A DNA stretch of 64,000 nt from assembly GCF_014596475.1 (NCBI RefSeq), contig NZ_MECJ01000022.1, positions 87,800 to 151,799 on the forward strand, given 5' to 3'. Position numbers and translations under genes: made by a program. Every line of letters begins with the position of its first letter. Positions within the stretch are counted from its first letter, which is position 1. Of the stretch, positions 17,067-25,280 are shown piece by piece. The stretch is from Streptomyces sp. CBMA152. GTDB lineage: Bacteria > Actinomycetota > Actinomycetes > Streptomycetales > Streptomycetaceae. The notes under the pieces are model-generated. The model was given only the letters and a program-made list of their open reading frames with translations. It was not told the origin of the DNA and searched no databases.

Positions 17067-18341
17067 TCAGGGCCGGTAGGCCAGCTGCGGGACGGTGAAG
17101 CAGTTCGTGGTCATCTCGCCCTGGGGCACCCACCCCCTGCCGTCCTGCCAGCGGGCCACCGACAGACAGGTGCGGCGCTCCTTCGGCGGCCGGGCGAGAT
17201 GCCCGTACGAGACCGGAAGGAGCAGGCCGCGTGCGGTGTACGGTTGGGGGCGGTTGAGGAAGTCCTCCACGCACGCGCGCGTGAGCGCGGCCTGCGGGCA
17301 GGAGCGGGCCGCGTCCGTGAACCACATCGCGGCCGCCCAGCCCTCCAGCTGCCACTGGGAGAGCGCCTTGCCCTTCATCGCCGTACGGAACGCCGCCACC
17401 TCCGCGTTGCCCTTGTCGTCGTAGTCGCGCGACGAGCCGGTCACCCACAGGGCGTTGCGGCAGCGCGGCGCGTCCCGGTAGTCGTCGCCGACGGCCGCGT
17501 TCCAGTTCTGCACATTGGTGACCTTGGCGGTGACCTTCACGCCGAGCGCGTCCATGGCCTCGCACAGCTGCACATTGCCGTGCGTGTCCAGCGCGTCGAA
17601 GACGAGATCGGCGCCCCGGTCCTTCAGGTCGGCGGCGACGGCACGGAAGTTCGGCAGCACGAAGTCGACCTGTTCGCCGACCACTTGATAGCCCTCGGCC
17701 TTCAGCCCGGCGGTCACAAGACGGGCGTACGCGGCGGACGCGGCCTGGTTGTAGGAGACGACGGCGGCCGTGCGCGCGCCCTGCTCGTTCTTGAAGTAGC
17801 GGTAGACCTCGGTACCGCCGTAGAGGCTGCCGCCCCAGCCGGGGGTGCCGTCGCGCGGGGCGTCGCTGCCGTAGATCCCGTACAGATGCGGGTAGGTGTC
17901 ATAGGCCGCGCCGATCGGCTGGCCGCCGATGTCGGGGACGCCCGCGGCGGAGACCAGGGGCGCGCCCGCGTAGTCGAGCGCGGTCGTGGCGACCAGGGCG
18001 AACACCTTCTTCTCGTCCACGAGTCGGTGCACGCACTCGGTGTTGCCGACCCCGCTGCCCCCGTCGTCGCAGGTCAGCACCTCGATCTTGCGCCCGCCCA
18101 GGCCGCCTTGGGCGTTGAGCGCGTCGAAGTAGGCGCGGGCGCCGTCGCGCGGACCGGTGAAGGCGGCGCCGCCGACCGGGCTGGTCTCGCTGGAGATGAC
18201 GCCGATCCGGATCGGCTCGGCGGCCGCCGGCCGGCTGGGCCCGCTCTCGAAGTCCCGCTCGGGAAGCCGACTGCCGCACCCGGCGCCGAGCAGGAGCAGC
18301 GCCGTCAGCAGCAGCCTCTCAGCAGCCCGGCGCGGCCGCAT
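17067..18341 (-). CDS. Branched-chain-amino-acid-type ABC substrate-binding lipoprotein
   Basis: A 424-residue Peripla_BP_6/LivJ-like protein. The signal peptide ends at GAGC (Cys about residue 22), a lipobox, so the protein should be membrane-anchored outside. IRIGVISSETSPVGGAAF begins the first lobe and GARAYFDALNAQGGLGGRKIEV is the classic LivJ-like helix. C-terminal cysteines probably form disulfides. It lies beside, and divergent to, the liv-type permease/ATPase genes (19326-22464) and probably feeds them. Its start overlaps the end of the upstream lipoprotein gene by 23 bases, indicating cotranscription. The ligand may not be an amino acid; LivJ-like proteins in Streptomyces bind varied small molecules. 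Confidence 0.87.
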   Translation of the reverse strand: MRPRRAAERLLLTALLLLGAGCGSRLPERDFESGPSRPAAAEPIRIGVISSETSPVGGAAFTGPRDGARAYFDALNAQGGLGGRKIEVLTCDDGGSGVGNTECVHRLVDEKKVFALVATTALDYAGAPLVSAAGVPDIGGQPIGAAYDTYPHLYGIYGSDAPRDGTPGWGGSLYGGTEVYRYFKNEQGARTAAVVSYNQAASAAYARLVTAGLKAEGYQVVGEQVDFVLPNFRAVAADLKDRGADLVFDALDTHGNVQLCEAMDALGVKVTAKVTNVQNWNAAVGDDYRDAPRCRNALWVTGSSRDYDDKGNAEVAAFRTAMKGKALSQWQLEGWAAAMWFTDAARSCPQAALTRACVEDFLNRPQPYTARGLLLPVSYGHLARPPKERRTCLSVARWQDGRGWVPQGEMTTNCFTVPQLAYRP

Positions 18342-18837
18342 TGCCGCTCAGTTTGACGAGCGCGCAGAGCGTCTTCACCGAGACCTTCCATGTCTGGTCC
18401 TGGAGCACCGCGGTGCCCTTGGCGCCGGGCAGCGCCGGGTTGCCACCGACCAGCAGGTCGTACGTCACGGCTGCACCGGTCGGCGAGGTGAACGTGACGG
18501 CGGTGACCTTCGCGGAGGACTGCGCCGCGTTCTTGTCGCCGCCGAACGCGGCGAGCAGCGGCCGCAGCATGTCGCCGTTCTCCAGCACCTTCACCTTGGC
18601 GTCGGTGGACGCCTTGGAGTCGAAGAAGGTCGCCCAGTTCCTCTCGATCTGCGCCTTGGCCGCGGCCGGGTCGCCCGGCCGGTTCGGCGCCGGGGAGTTG
18701 GCGGGCGCGGTCGCGGAGGGCGAGGGGGACTTCGCGGAGCCGCCGCCGCTGTCCGAGCACGCCGACGCGACCGGGACCAGTACGAGGACCGCCGCGGCCG
18801 CCCAGGCCGCAGGTCGAACACGAGTGCCGAGACTCAT
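18319..18837 (-). CDS. Small lipoprotein, MTB12-like domain
   Basis: A 172-residue protein. The signal peptide ends at VASAC (a lipobox), followed by a Ser/Pro/Ala linker and from about residue 50 a cystatin-like/NTF2-like domain (KAQIERNWATFFDSKAST ... VTFTSPTGAAVTYDLLVGG) resembling the mycobacterial MTB12 low-molecular-weight antigen. Two cysteines near the C-terminus could form a disulfide. ATG at 18837 has GGTGGTGAG upstream and is preferred over a TTG at 18852. It leads a two-gene operon with the substrate-binding protein and may be an accessory of that importer; the function is unknown. Confidence 0.72.
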   Translation of the reverse strand: MSLGTRVRPAAWAAAAVLVLVPVASACSDSGGGSAKSPSPSATAPANSPAPNRPGDPAAAKAQIERNWATFFDSKASTDAKVKVLENGDMLRPLLAAFGGDKNAAQSSAKVTAVTFTSPTGAAVTYDLLVGGNPALPGAKGTAVLQDQTWKVSVKTLCALVKLSGNAAAPGC

Positions 18838-18941
18838 CTGGCTCACCACCAAGACCGAATGCTTCCAGGGTCTGCCGCTTCAGGGCATAGTGCAAGGAAT
18901 CGCCTTCCACCACCAGACGCGACGCGGGACCTGGGGGCCTG

Positions 18942-19322
18942 ATGCGGACTTCCCGGCTGCTGTGGGCGGGCCTCGCGGCCGTCGCCTGCGGCGCGGTCCT
19001 GTGCGTGGCGGGCTGGTACGGCGTGTCCGGCGAGCGGTTCGCCGCGCGCCAGATCCCCTATCTGGCCTCCTGTACGGTGCCGGGCGCGGCCCTCCTGGTG
19101 GCGGGCGCGGTGCTCCTCGCGCGCGTGGAGGCCGCCCCGGAGGTACGGCGCCCGGCCGAGGCTCCCGAGGAACCCGGGCCGTCCTCCTCGGACGGCCCGC
19201 TGCTGTGCGTACCGGGCGGAACGCTGGCGCACCGGCCCGACTGCCCGCTGGTCGCCGCGCGCCCGGACGCCCGGCCCGTCGGCGACAAGGTGCTCGACCC
19301 CTGCCCCGTGTGCGAGCCCTGA
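18942..19322 (+). CDS. Small two-helix membrane protein with putative zinc motif
   Basis: A 126-residue protein with two membrane helices (about 7-27 and 44-62) and a cytoplasmic C-terminal domain. The tail contains HRPDCPLV and ends DPCPVCEP; together they form a His-x-x-x-Cys ... Cys-x-x-Cys group like the small Ada-type metal-binding knuckles. The stop lies three bases before the liv fusion gene, so both are cotranscribed, suggesting an accessory or regulatory subunit of that transporter. I do not recognise a named family. The ATG follows GGGGGCCT, a weak ribosome-binding site. Confidence 0.65.
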   Translation: MRTSRLLWAGLAAVACGAVLCVAGWYGVSGERFAARQIPYLASCTVPGAALLVAGAVLLARVEAAPEVRRPAEAPEEPGPSSSDGPLLCVPGGTLAHRPDCPLVAARPDARPVGDKVLDPCPVCEP

Positions 19323-19325
19323 CCC

Positions 19326-21782
19326 GTGGCGTCCCTGACGTACGACCTGACCCTCGCCGGGCTCACGGTCGGCAGCGCGGCCGCCCTCACCGGTATGGGG
19401 CTCGTGGTCACCTATCGGACGACCGGCGTACTCAATCTGGCGCACGGCGCGATCGCGATGGTGTGCGCCTATGTGCTGCGCCAGTTGGTCGTCGACTGGC
19501 ACTGGCCGCTCGCGCTCGCGGCCGTCGTGACCCTGGTGGTGATCGCCCCGGCCATCGGCGTGCTGCTCGACGTCCTGGTCTTCCGCCGTCTCTCGGTCGA
19601 GGGCAACGACCCCACCCGGACGCTGGTCGCCTCGATCGGGGTGTTCGTGCTGCTCGTCGGCGCCGCCGCGCTGATCTGGGGCCCGGGCGCACGGCCCGAC
19701 GCCCCGGCGCTGGTGACGGACGAGCCGTGGGGCCAGCTGGCGGTGGTCGCCGCGCTCGCCGCCCTGGTGGTGACGGTGACCCGCTGGACGCGGTTCGGCG
19801 GCGAGGTGCGCGCGGTCGTCGACAACCGTGAACTGGCCGCGCTCGGCGGCATCGACACGGACCGGGTGGCGTCGGTGGGCTGGGCGTTCGGCGCGTTCAC
19901 GGCGGGACTCACCGGCGTGCTGCTCGCGCCTTACGTACGACTCGACCCGTACGGGCTGCCCCTGCTCGTCGTCGAGGTCATCGCGGTCGCGGTGATCGCC
20001 AGGATGCGCAGTGTCGTGGTCGCGGTGGCGGCGGCGCTCGTGATCGGCGTCGCCCAGGCCCAGCTGACCCGGCTGCACCCGTCGGGCCGCGTCGAACCGC
20101 TCCTCCAGGCGGTCGGGGCGAACCTGTTCGTGGTGGCGCTGCTGGTGGCCGCGTTGGTGCTGCCGGGGGTCGGCGGGCGGGACGCGTTGTCGCGTACGAC
20201 CGTGGCGGCCGTGCGGATACCGCCCGTCGCCTGGCTGGTGGCGGGGGTCCTGTTCCTGCTGCCCCTCGGCTTCGCGGGCTCGGATCTGCACACCTCGGTG
20301 CAGGTCCCGGCGCTGGCGATCATCCTGCTCTCACTGGTCGTGGTGACCGGCCGGGGCGGCCAGATCTCGCTGGGCCAGACGGCGTACGCGGGTCTGGGCG
20401 CGCTCTTCACGGCATGGCTCGCACGGTCGGTGCCGGAGCTGGTCGCGCTGGGCCTCGCGGTGCTCCTGGTCGCCCCGCTCGGTCTGCTGACCGGCCGACC
20501 CGCGATCCGCCGGCACGGCCTGGCACTGGCCCTCGCGACGCTGGCGGTCGGCGTGGCCGCGAGCCGTTTCGTCTTCGCCCAGCCGTACGCGACCTCGGGC
20601 CTGACCGTGTCCCGCCCGGCGGGCCTGGGCGACGACCGCGCGTACTACAGCGTCGAACTCGCCCTGCTGCTCTGCTCGTTGCTGGCGGTCGCCGCGTTGC
20701 GCCGGGGGCGCCCGGGCCGCGCGCTGGCGGCCATGCGCGACCACGAGGAGGGCGCGGCCGCCTCGGGCGTGCCCGTCCCCGCGCTCAAACTCCTCGCGTT
20801 CGTCACCGGCGCAGCCCTCGCCGCGCTCGGCGGCGGGCTGCTCTCGATGGGGCTGCGCACCTTCGACCCGGGCGCGTACGACCCGGTGCGCGGGCTGCTC
20901 TGGTTCGCGGCGGTGGTGGTCCTGGGCGCCGACAACCCGCTGGGGGCGCTCGCCGGGGCGGCGCTCCTCGTGGGCCTGGACGCGGGCACGCAAGGCGGAG
21001 TGGCGGCGGCCGTCGTCGGTCTGCTCGCGCTGCTGATCGGCCGCTTCCCGCAGGTCCACGAGCTGCTGTCGCGGTGGCGGCGACCCGCGCGCGTGCAGCC
21101 TCCGCCTCCGTCGCCCCGCAAGGCGCTCCCAGTGGGCCCGCCCCTGCAGCTCACCGCGCACGGAGTACGGCTCTCGTACGGCCCGTACACCGTCCTGGCC
21201 GGGGTCGACCTGGCCGTGCCGCCGGGCGAGGTCACCGCGCTGATCGGCGGCAACGGCGCAGGCAAGACCACCCTGTTCCACTGTCTGTGCGGCACCCTGC
21301 GCCCCGACGCGGGCCGGGTCGCGCTCGGCGGGGACGACATCACCCGCCGCCCGGCCCACGCCCGCACCCGGCTCGGCATCGCGCGGACCTTCCAGCAGAT
21401 CGCGGTGTTCCCCTCGCTGACCGTGGAGGAGAACGTACGGGTCGGGGCCGAGCAGGGCCGCGTGCGGGACCCGGCCGCCGTGGAGCAGGCGCTGCGGCTG
21501 ATGGGCCTGGCGGGCGGGGTGCGGCGGCTGCCCGCGGCCGGGCTGCCGACCGGCACGCTGCGCCGCGTCGAGCTCGGCCGGGCGCTCGCGGGCCGCCCGC
21601 ACACCCTGCTGCTCGACGAACCCGCGGCCGGACTGGACGCCGCCGAGATCCGCGAACTGGCCCGGGTGCTGCGCGCGCTGGCCGCCGACGGCATGGCCGT
21701 GCTCGTCGTCGAGCACGACCTCGACCTGGTCGCGGACATCGCCGACCGGGTCCATGTGATGCGGGCGGGACGGATCGAATGA
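19326..21782 (+). CDS. LivH-LivM-LivG fusion: branched-chain-type ABC permease/ATPase
   Basis: An 818-residue triple fusion. Residues about 1-285 are a LivH-type permease (LNLAHGAIAMVCAYVL), about 295-575 a LivM-type permease (GRGGQISLGQTAYAGLGALF), and about 600-818 a LivG-type ATPase. The ATPase has an intact Walker A (GGNGAGKTT), Walker B TLLLDEPAAGLD and switch His (VEHD), but the ABC signature LSGGQ is replaced by LPTGTLRRVELGRAL. The partner LivF (21805-22464) shows the opposite pattern, so only one composite ATP site looks competent. Start GTG is three bases after the upstream stop. Substrate is probably delivered by the lipoprotein at 17067-18341. Fusion of both permeases with one ATPase in this order is uncommon. 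Confidence 0.88.
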   Translation: MASLTYDLTLAGLTVGSAAALTGMGLVVTYRTTGVLNLAHGAIAMVCAYVLRQLVVDWHWPLALAAVVTLVVIAPAIGVLLDVLVFRRLSVEGNDPTRTLVASIGVFVLLVGAAALIWGPGARPDAPALVTDEPWGQLAVVAALAALVVTVTRWTRFGGEVRAVVDNRELAALGGIDTDRVASVGWAFGAFTAGLTGVLLAPYVRLDPYGLPLLVVEVIAVAVIARMRSVVVAVAAALVIGVAQAQLTRLHPSGRVEPLLQAVGANLFVVALLVAALVLPGVGGRDALSRTTVAAVRIPPVAWLVAGVLFLLPLGFAGSDLHTSVQVPALAIILLSLVVVTGRGGQISLGQTAYAGLGALFTAWLARSVPELVALGLAVLLVAPLGLLTGRPAIRRHGLALALATLAVGVAASRFVFAQPYATSGLTVSRPAGLGDDRAYYSVELALLLCSLLAVAALRRGRPGRALAAMRDHEEGAAASGVPVPALKLLAFVTGAALAALGGGLLSMGLRTFDPGAYDPVRGLLWFAAVVVLGADNPLGALAGAALLVGLDAGTQGGVAAAVVGLLALLIGRFPQVHELLSRWRRPARVQPPPPSPRKALPVGPPLQLTAHGVRLSYGPYTVLAGVDLAVPPGEVTALIGGNGAGKTTLFHCLCGTLRPDAGRVALGGDDITRRPAHARTRLGIARTFQQIAVFPSLTVEENVRVGAEQGRVRDPAAVEQALRLMGLAGGVRRLPAAGLPTGTLRRVELGRALAGRPHTLLLDEPAAGLDAAEIRELARVLRALAADGMAVLVVEHDLDLVADIADRVHVMRAGRIE

Positions 21783-21804
21783 GCGCGCGGCGCGGAGGCG
21801 GGTC

Positions 21805-22464
21805 ATGGGCGTCGAGATCGAACTGAGCGGCGCCCGGGTGCGGTACGGGCCGCTGGAGGCGCTGCACGGGATCGACCTGGCCGTGCCCGCCCGCGCCCTC
21901 ACCGTCCTGCTCGGCCGCAACGGCTCCGGGCGCACCACGGCCCTGCGCGCCCTGGCGGGCACGGTGCCGCTGGCCGCCGGGCGGGTGGTGTGGCGGGGCG
22001 CCAATGTCACCCGGCTGCCCGCCCACGTACGGGCCCGGCGGGGCCTCTGCCTCGTCCCGGACACCCGGGCCGTGCACGCCGGGCTGACCGTCGCCGAGAA
22101 CCTCGAACTGGCCGCCGCCTCCAGCGACTTCACGGTCGCGCTCGACGGGTATCCGGAGCTGCGCCCTCTCCTCACCCGCCGGGCGGGCACGCTCTCCGGC
22201 GGCGAGCAGCGGATGCTCGCCGTCTCGCGCGCGCTGCTGCGCGGCGCCCGCCTCGTCCTGCTCGACGAGCCCACCCAGGGCATGTCCCCGCAGGTCGCGG
22301 ACCGTACGTACGACCTGCTCGCAGAGCTGGCCCGGGACGCGGCCGTCGTCGTCGCGGAACAGCGGCTGCCGCCCGGCCGCACCGCGATCGTGCATCAACT
22401 GCGGCGCGGGCGCGTGGTATTCAGCGGCGAGAGCGCCGAGTTCGGCGACCACTCGCCCGAATGA
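21805..22464 (+). CDS. LivF-type ABC ATPase with Arg in Walker A
   Basis: A 219-residue nucleotide-binding subunit, slightly short for LivF (about 235). The signature LSGGEQRMLAVSRALL and Walker B RLVLLDEPTQGMSP are intact, and VVVAEQ replaces the switch His as is usual in LivF. The Walker A reads GRNGSGRTT, with arginine where lysine is invariant, which should impair ATP hydrolysis at its own P-loop. It starts 22 bases after the fusion gene and should form the heterodimeric ATPase with its C-terminal domain. It ends in a strong hairpin. Confidence 0.85.
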   Translation: MGVEIELSGARVRYGPLEALHGIDLAVPARALTVLLGRNGSGRTTALRALAGTVPLAAGRVVWRGANVTRLPAHVRARRGLCLVPDTRAVHAGLTVAENLELAAASSDFTVALDGYPELRPLLTRRAGTLSGGEQRMLAVSRALLRGARLVLLDEPTQGMSPQVADRTYDLLAELARDAAVVVAEQRLPPGRTAIVHQLRRGRVVFSGESAEFGDHSPE

Positions 22465-22497
22465 GCCCCACCCGGTCGGACGACCGGATGGGGCTCA
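22462..22497. terminator. Strong bidirectional hairpin terminator
   Basis: A 17-bp stem with one mismatch (TGAGCCCCA... with its complement) and a 2-nt nominal loop sits between the convergent livF and rpf genes; it begins within the livF stop. Confidence 0.8.
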
Positions 22498-22520
22498 GAT
22501 ACCCACGCTCGCCCGACTGC

Positions 22521-23228
22521 CTACAGCGCGAGCGTCTGCCCGGGCAGGATCAGGTCCGGGTCGGCGCCGATGACGGCCTTGTTGGCCTCGTACAGCGACT
22601 GCCAGCCCGTGCCGTGGGCCGCCGCGATGGTGGAGAGCGTGTCGCCGTCACGCACGGTGTACTGGCCGCCGCGCGCGGAGCGGTCGGCCCGCACGGGCGG
22701 CCGCTCGACCGAGGTGACCCGCTTCGGCTCGGCCTGGCGTGTTTCGGCCTTGCCCGATTCCGCCTTGTGCGGCTGGGACTTGGGCGCGTGGAACGACTTC
22801 GACACGGTCTTGGGCGCGGAGTGCTTGGCGGGCTTGGGCGCCGAGGGCGCGTCCCCGTACGCACCCGCGCTGACCGAGCAGGAGGGCCACGCACCCCAGC
22901 CCTGCGCGTGCTGGAGCCGGGTGGCGACGGCTATCTGCTGCGCCCGACTGGCCCCGTCGGCGGTGGACGCGTACGCCCCGCCGCCGTACGCCCGCCAGGA
23001 GCCGGCGGAGAACTGGAGCCCGCCGTAGTAGCCGTTACCGGTGTTGATGTGCCAGTTTCCTCCGCTCTCGCACTGGGCGATGCGGTCCCACACCGCACCG
23101 TCCGCCGCGCCCGCCGGGCCGGCGGAGACCGCGAGCAGGGCCAACGGTGCCGCCACCACGGCGGCTCCGATCAGCGCCGCTGTGCCACGGGAGCGCCTGG
23201 AGCCGGAACGACTGGTACCAACAGACAT
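22521..23228 (-). CDS. Resuscitation-promoting-factor-like transglycosylase with LysM
   Basis: A 235-residue secreted protein. Residues 1-42 are a signal peptide ending in AGAA; about 43-120 form the Rpf/transglycosylase-like domain with the catalytic Glu in AQCESGGNWHINTGNGYYGG; a Lys/Pro/Ala linker follows; residues about 188-235 are a LysM peptidoglycan-binding motif (YTVRDGDTLSTIAAAHG). It should cleave peptidoglycan during spore germination and growth, as the RpfA-type proteins of Streptomyces do. The ATG at 23228 has an AGAGGG ribosome-binding site that sits inside a hairpin (23232-23249), so translation may be controlled by RNA structure. The 5' untranslated region is about 185 nt. No convincing c-di-AMP riboswitch was recognised. 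Confidence 0.9.
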   Translation of the reverse strand: MSVGTSRSGSRRSRGTAALIGAAVVAAPLALLAVSAGPAGAADGAVWDRIAQCESGGNWHINTGNGYYGGLQFSAGSWRAYGGGAYASTADGASRAQQIAVATRLQHAQGWGAWPSCSVSAGAYGDAPSAPKPAKHSAPKTVSKSFHAPKSQPHKAESGKAETRQAEPKRVTSVERPPVRADRSARGGQYTVRDGDTLSTIAAAHGTGWQSLYEANKAVIGADPDLILPGQTLAL

Positions 23229-23231
23229 GAA

Positions 23232-23249
23232 GTCCCTCTTCCGAAGGAC
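23232..23249 (-). promoter_or_regulatory. Hairpin sequestering the rpf ribosome-binding site
   Basis: In the mRNA, GTCCTTC pairs with GAGGGAC around a GGAA (GNRA) tetraloop. The Shine-Dalgarno bases AGAGGG fall in the loop edge and 3' arm, four bases before the ATG. A structured start region of this kind can repress translation. Confidence 0.5.
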
Positions 23250-23419
23250 CCGGGGTTCCCCCTTGACGCCACGGCCCTCGACGCGTCCGGCGTCTCGGTC
23301 CGTGCCGCCCCGCCCGCCGGGGTCGTGCGCTTGCCTGTGGTGCGGTCGTACGAGTCGTACTCGTTCGTGCGGCCGTACGGGGCGGGCTGCCCGGGCGGTG
23401 CTCGATGCACACGGCGTGG

Positions 23420-23449
23420 AATGTAGGGACCGGATCACCCTGGTATCAA
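23420..23449 (-). promoter_or_regulatory. Putative rpf promoter
   Basis: On the minus strand TTGATA (23449-23444) and TACATT (23425-23420) are 18 bp apart, predicting a start near 23413 and a leader of about 185 nt. Confidence 0.5.
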
Positions 23450-23759
23450 CCAATGCCTTGTCATTCCAGGCCAGTTGACTATTACCCCGGGTAACGGCTA
23501 TTTCCGGACACCCACTTGATTGAGGGATTTCAGGATTTGTCGACCTGCTGTCCAGCTGATCTGTGACTCAGCTCACCGGGTCAACTTCCGTGTGACTGCC
23601 ACCTGTTGACGCGGAGTAAGGAATTCCGGGGGCGCGCTCACGCTGTGCGCCCGCCGGTTCGATTCCGTTCGCCTCGGAGCGTGACCCCTGCCACAGATCC
23701 GCCGTTGTCCTTTCAGGAGCCGGGAACCACCCGGCGCACGCATCCAGTAGGAGCCACCC
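23450..23759. other. Intergenic region with 13-bp palindrome
   Basis: No gene is seen. The perfect palindrome TTACCCCGGGTAA (23482-23494), upstream of the rpf promoter, could be a regulator site. GGAG at about 23750 is the ribosome-binding site of the plus-strand gene at 23760. Confidence 0.4.
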
Positions 23760-24533
23760 GTGCCGCGCATGCTCGACGTCAGCGAGGACGTCCGCGCCGA
23801 GATCGGCGACGAAGAAGCCGACCGGCTGCTCGCCGGCGAGAACGCCCCGGGCAGCTACGACTGCACCTCCTGCCGCACCCCGGGCGACTCGGAGCACGAG
23901 GCGACCAGCACCGTGCTCTTCGTCGGCGACGAGACCGCCGTCCTCGCCTTCGCCCACGCCTCCTGCATCCCCTCCCAGGTCGTCCAGGTCTCCGAGGAGC
24001 AGCTCCAGGGGGCCGTGCGGTCCATCACCGGCGACGAGTTCGGCGGCGCCGCGCCCGAGCAGGCCGTGCTCGGCATCACCAGCGGCCTCATCCTGATCGA
24101 GGGCGCGCTGCACCCGGCGCTCGTCGTGGAGCCGACCGCCCCGATCGCCCGCCCCGGCTCGGGCGGCACCGTGGACGAGTTCCTGCCGCTCCTCATCGAG
24201 CAGGGCTTCGTGCCGGTCACCGAGGTCGGCCGGATGCCGTCGGTCCTCAACGGCTGGTCCGTGCTGCTCGCGATGGGCCAGCTGCACGCGATCCTCCAGC
24301 CGGGCACGGGAGGCGGCGGCAGCCCCGTCTCGTGGTGGCAGGCCCACCAGCCGCTCCAGGTGACCGAGGGCTGGCGCGCGGCCGCCAACCGCACCCAGCG
24401 CGTCCTGGTGTTCGCGGCCCCGGTCGGCTCGATCGGCCAGCAGCCCCGTGAGGACCTGCTGCGCGACGCGCTGGAGAAGGCGGCCTCCGACGGCACGCTG
24501 GTGTCGGCGGCGATGCCCCTGGCGGGCACGTGA
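23760..24533 (+). CDS. Conserved hypothetical protein with CxxC/HxxC motif
   Basis: A 257-residue acidic cytoplasmic protein; I do not recognise a named family. DCTSC (about residues 34-38) and FAHASC (about 63-68) give a CxxC ... HxxC arrangement that could bind zinc. The rest alternates strands and helices without membrane segments, with a glycine patch GTGGGGS near residue 182. GTG at 23760 is preferred because GGAG lies seven to eight bases upstream; an ATG three codons later is possible. It sits just before a small His-rich ORF and der, and ends in a strong hairpin. Confidence 0.7.
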   Translation: MPRMLDVSEDVRAEIGDEEADRLLAGENAPGSYDCTSCRTPGDSEHEATSTVLFVGDETAVLAFAHASCIPSQVVQVSEEQLQGAVRSITGDEFGGAAPEQAVLGITSGLILIEGALHPALVVEPTAPIARPGSGGTVDEFLPLLIEQGFVPVTEVGRMPSVLNGWSVLLAMGQLHAILQPGTGGGGSPVSWWQAHQPLQVTEGWRAAANRTQRVLVFAAPVGSIGQQPREDLLRDALEKAASDGTLVSAAMPLAGT

Positions 24534-24540
24534 GCTGAGC

Positions 24541-24602
24541 CGACGGCCCCGCACCCCGGGGTCCGGGCCTCGCATCGGCCCGGGCCCCGGGGTGCGTCGG
24601 GG
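24541..24602 (+). terminator. GC-rich hairpin terminator
   Basis: A long near-perfect stem built from GCACCCCGGGG...CCGGGC and its complement starts 8 nt after the stop at 24533. Confidence 0.75.
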
Positions 24603-24801
24603 CGCCGAGCCGATTCAGCCGAACTGTTCCATCGGGGCGCCCGGGGCGGATTCAACGCGGCCCGCAGGTCGCCCGTTCAGCCGGTACAGCGGCGGCCGCG
24701 TGAGCGCCCCGCGCACGCGGGGATGTCCCGGTGCATCCGTTCGCACGCGATATCCGCGCTGGGGCCCGCATCCGACGGCCCTCGGGGTCGTTGGCACATA
24801 C

Positions 24802-25263
24802 GTGCACTCATACGAGCCCTCCCGCCAGCCGTACCAGTCGCAGATCCCCTCCATGCGCCCCGCGCAGGACCTGTTCGGCGGGCTCTCCGCCACCCCGATC
24901 TACGACGCGCTGTACTCCGAGTACCGCCGGTCCTTCCGGGCGCTGCCGGGCGATCGCAGCGGCGAGGACGACCTCGGCTTCCGCAGCTTCGCGGCCCTGG
25001 CCCACGCCGGGGCGCACGGCTTCCGCGGCGGCCACCAGCACCACGCCCAGCCGTTCCACCCGCAGGGCCCGCACCCCCAGACCGTGCCCAGCCTGACCGC
25101 GTACCCCGCGCACAGCGGTGTCACCTGGCAGATGAGCGGCATGGCCACGGGCGCCATGCCCACCGGCGTCGGCGCGGGCACCGCCCATATGACAGGGCGG
25201 CAGCACACCGGGCTCCATCAGCTCCCGGCCGCACTGCCGCCCGCCCCGCGCAGAGGGCTGTAG
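24802..25263 (+). CDS. Small hypothetical His/Pro-rich protein
   Basis: A 153-residue protein of unknown function. The N-terminal half (SRQPYQSQIPSMRPAQDLF, then PIYDALYSEYRRSFRALPGD) looks ordered; the centre is rich in His/Gln/Pro (HHAQPFHPQ) and the C-terminal part resembles a flexible tail (GMATGAMPTGVGAG). No membrane segment. The GTG at 24802 is chosen because the apparently structured region begins there; there is no clear ribosome-binding site, so the start is uncertain (the alternative is ATG at 24853). It converges on der at 25281. Confidence 0.55.
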   Translation: MHSYEPSRQPYQSQIPSMRPAQDLFGGLSATPIYDALYSEYRRSFRALPGDRSGEDDLGFRSFAALAHAGAHGFRGGHQHHAQPFHPQGPHPQTVPSLTAYPAHSGVTWQMSGMATGAMPTGVGAGTAHMTGRQHTGLHQLPAALPPAPRRGL

Positions 25264-25280
25264 CAGCCCCCGCGCCGGGG

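Noticed and set aside
23229..23580. ydaO-type c-di-AMP riboswitch upstream of rpf
   Set aside because: Streptomyces rpfA is controlled by such a switch, but I could not find its conserved core blocks in the leader; only the RBS hairpin is supported.
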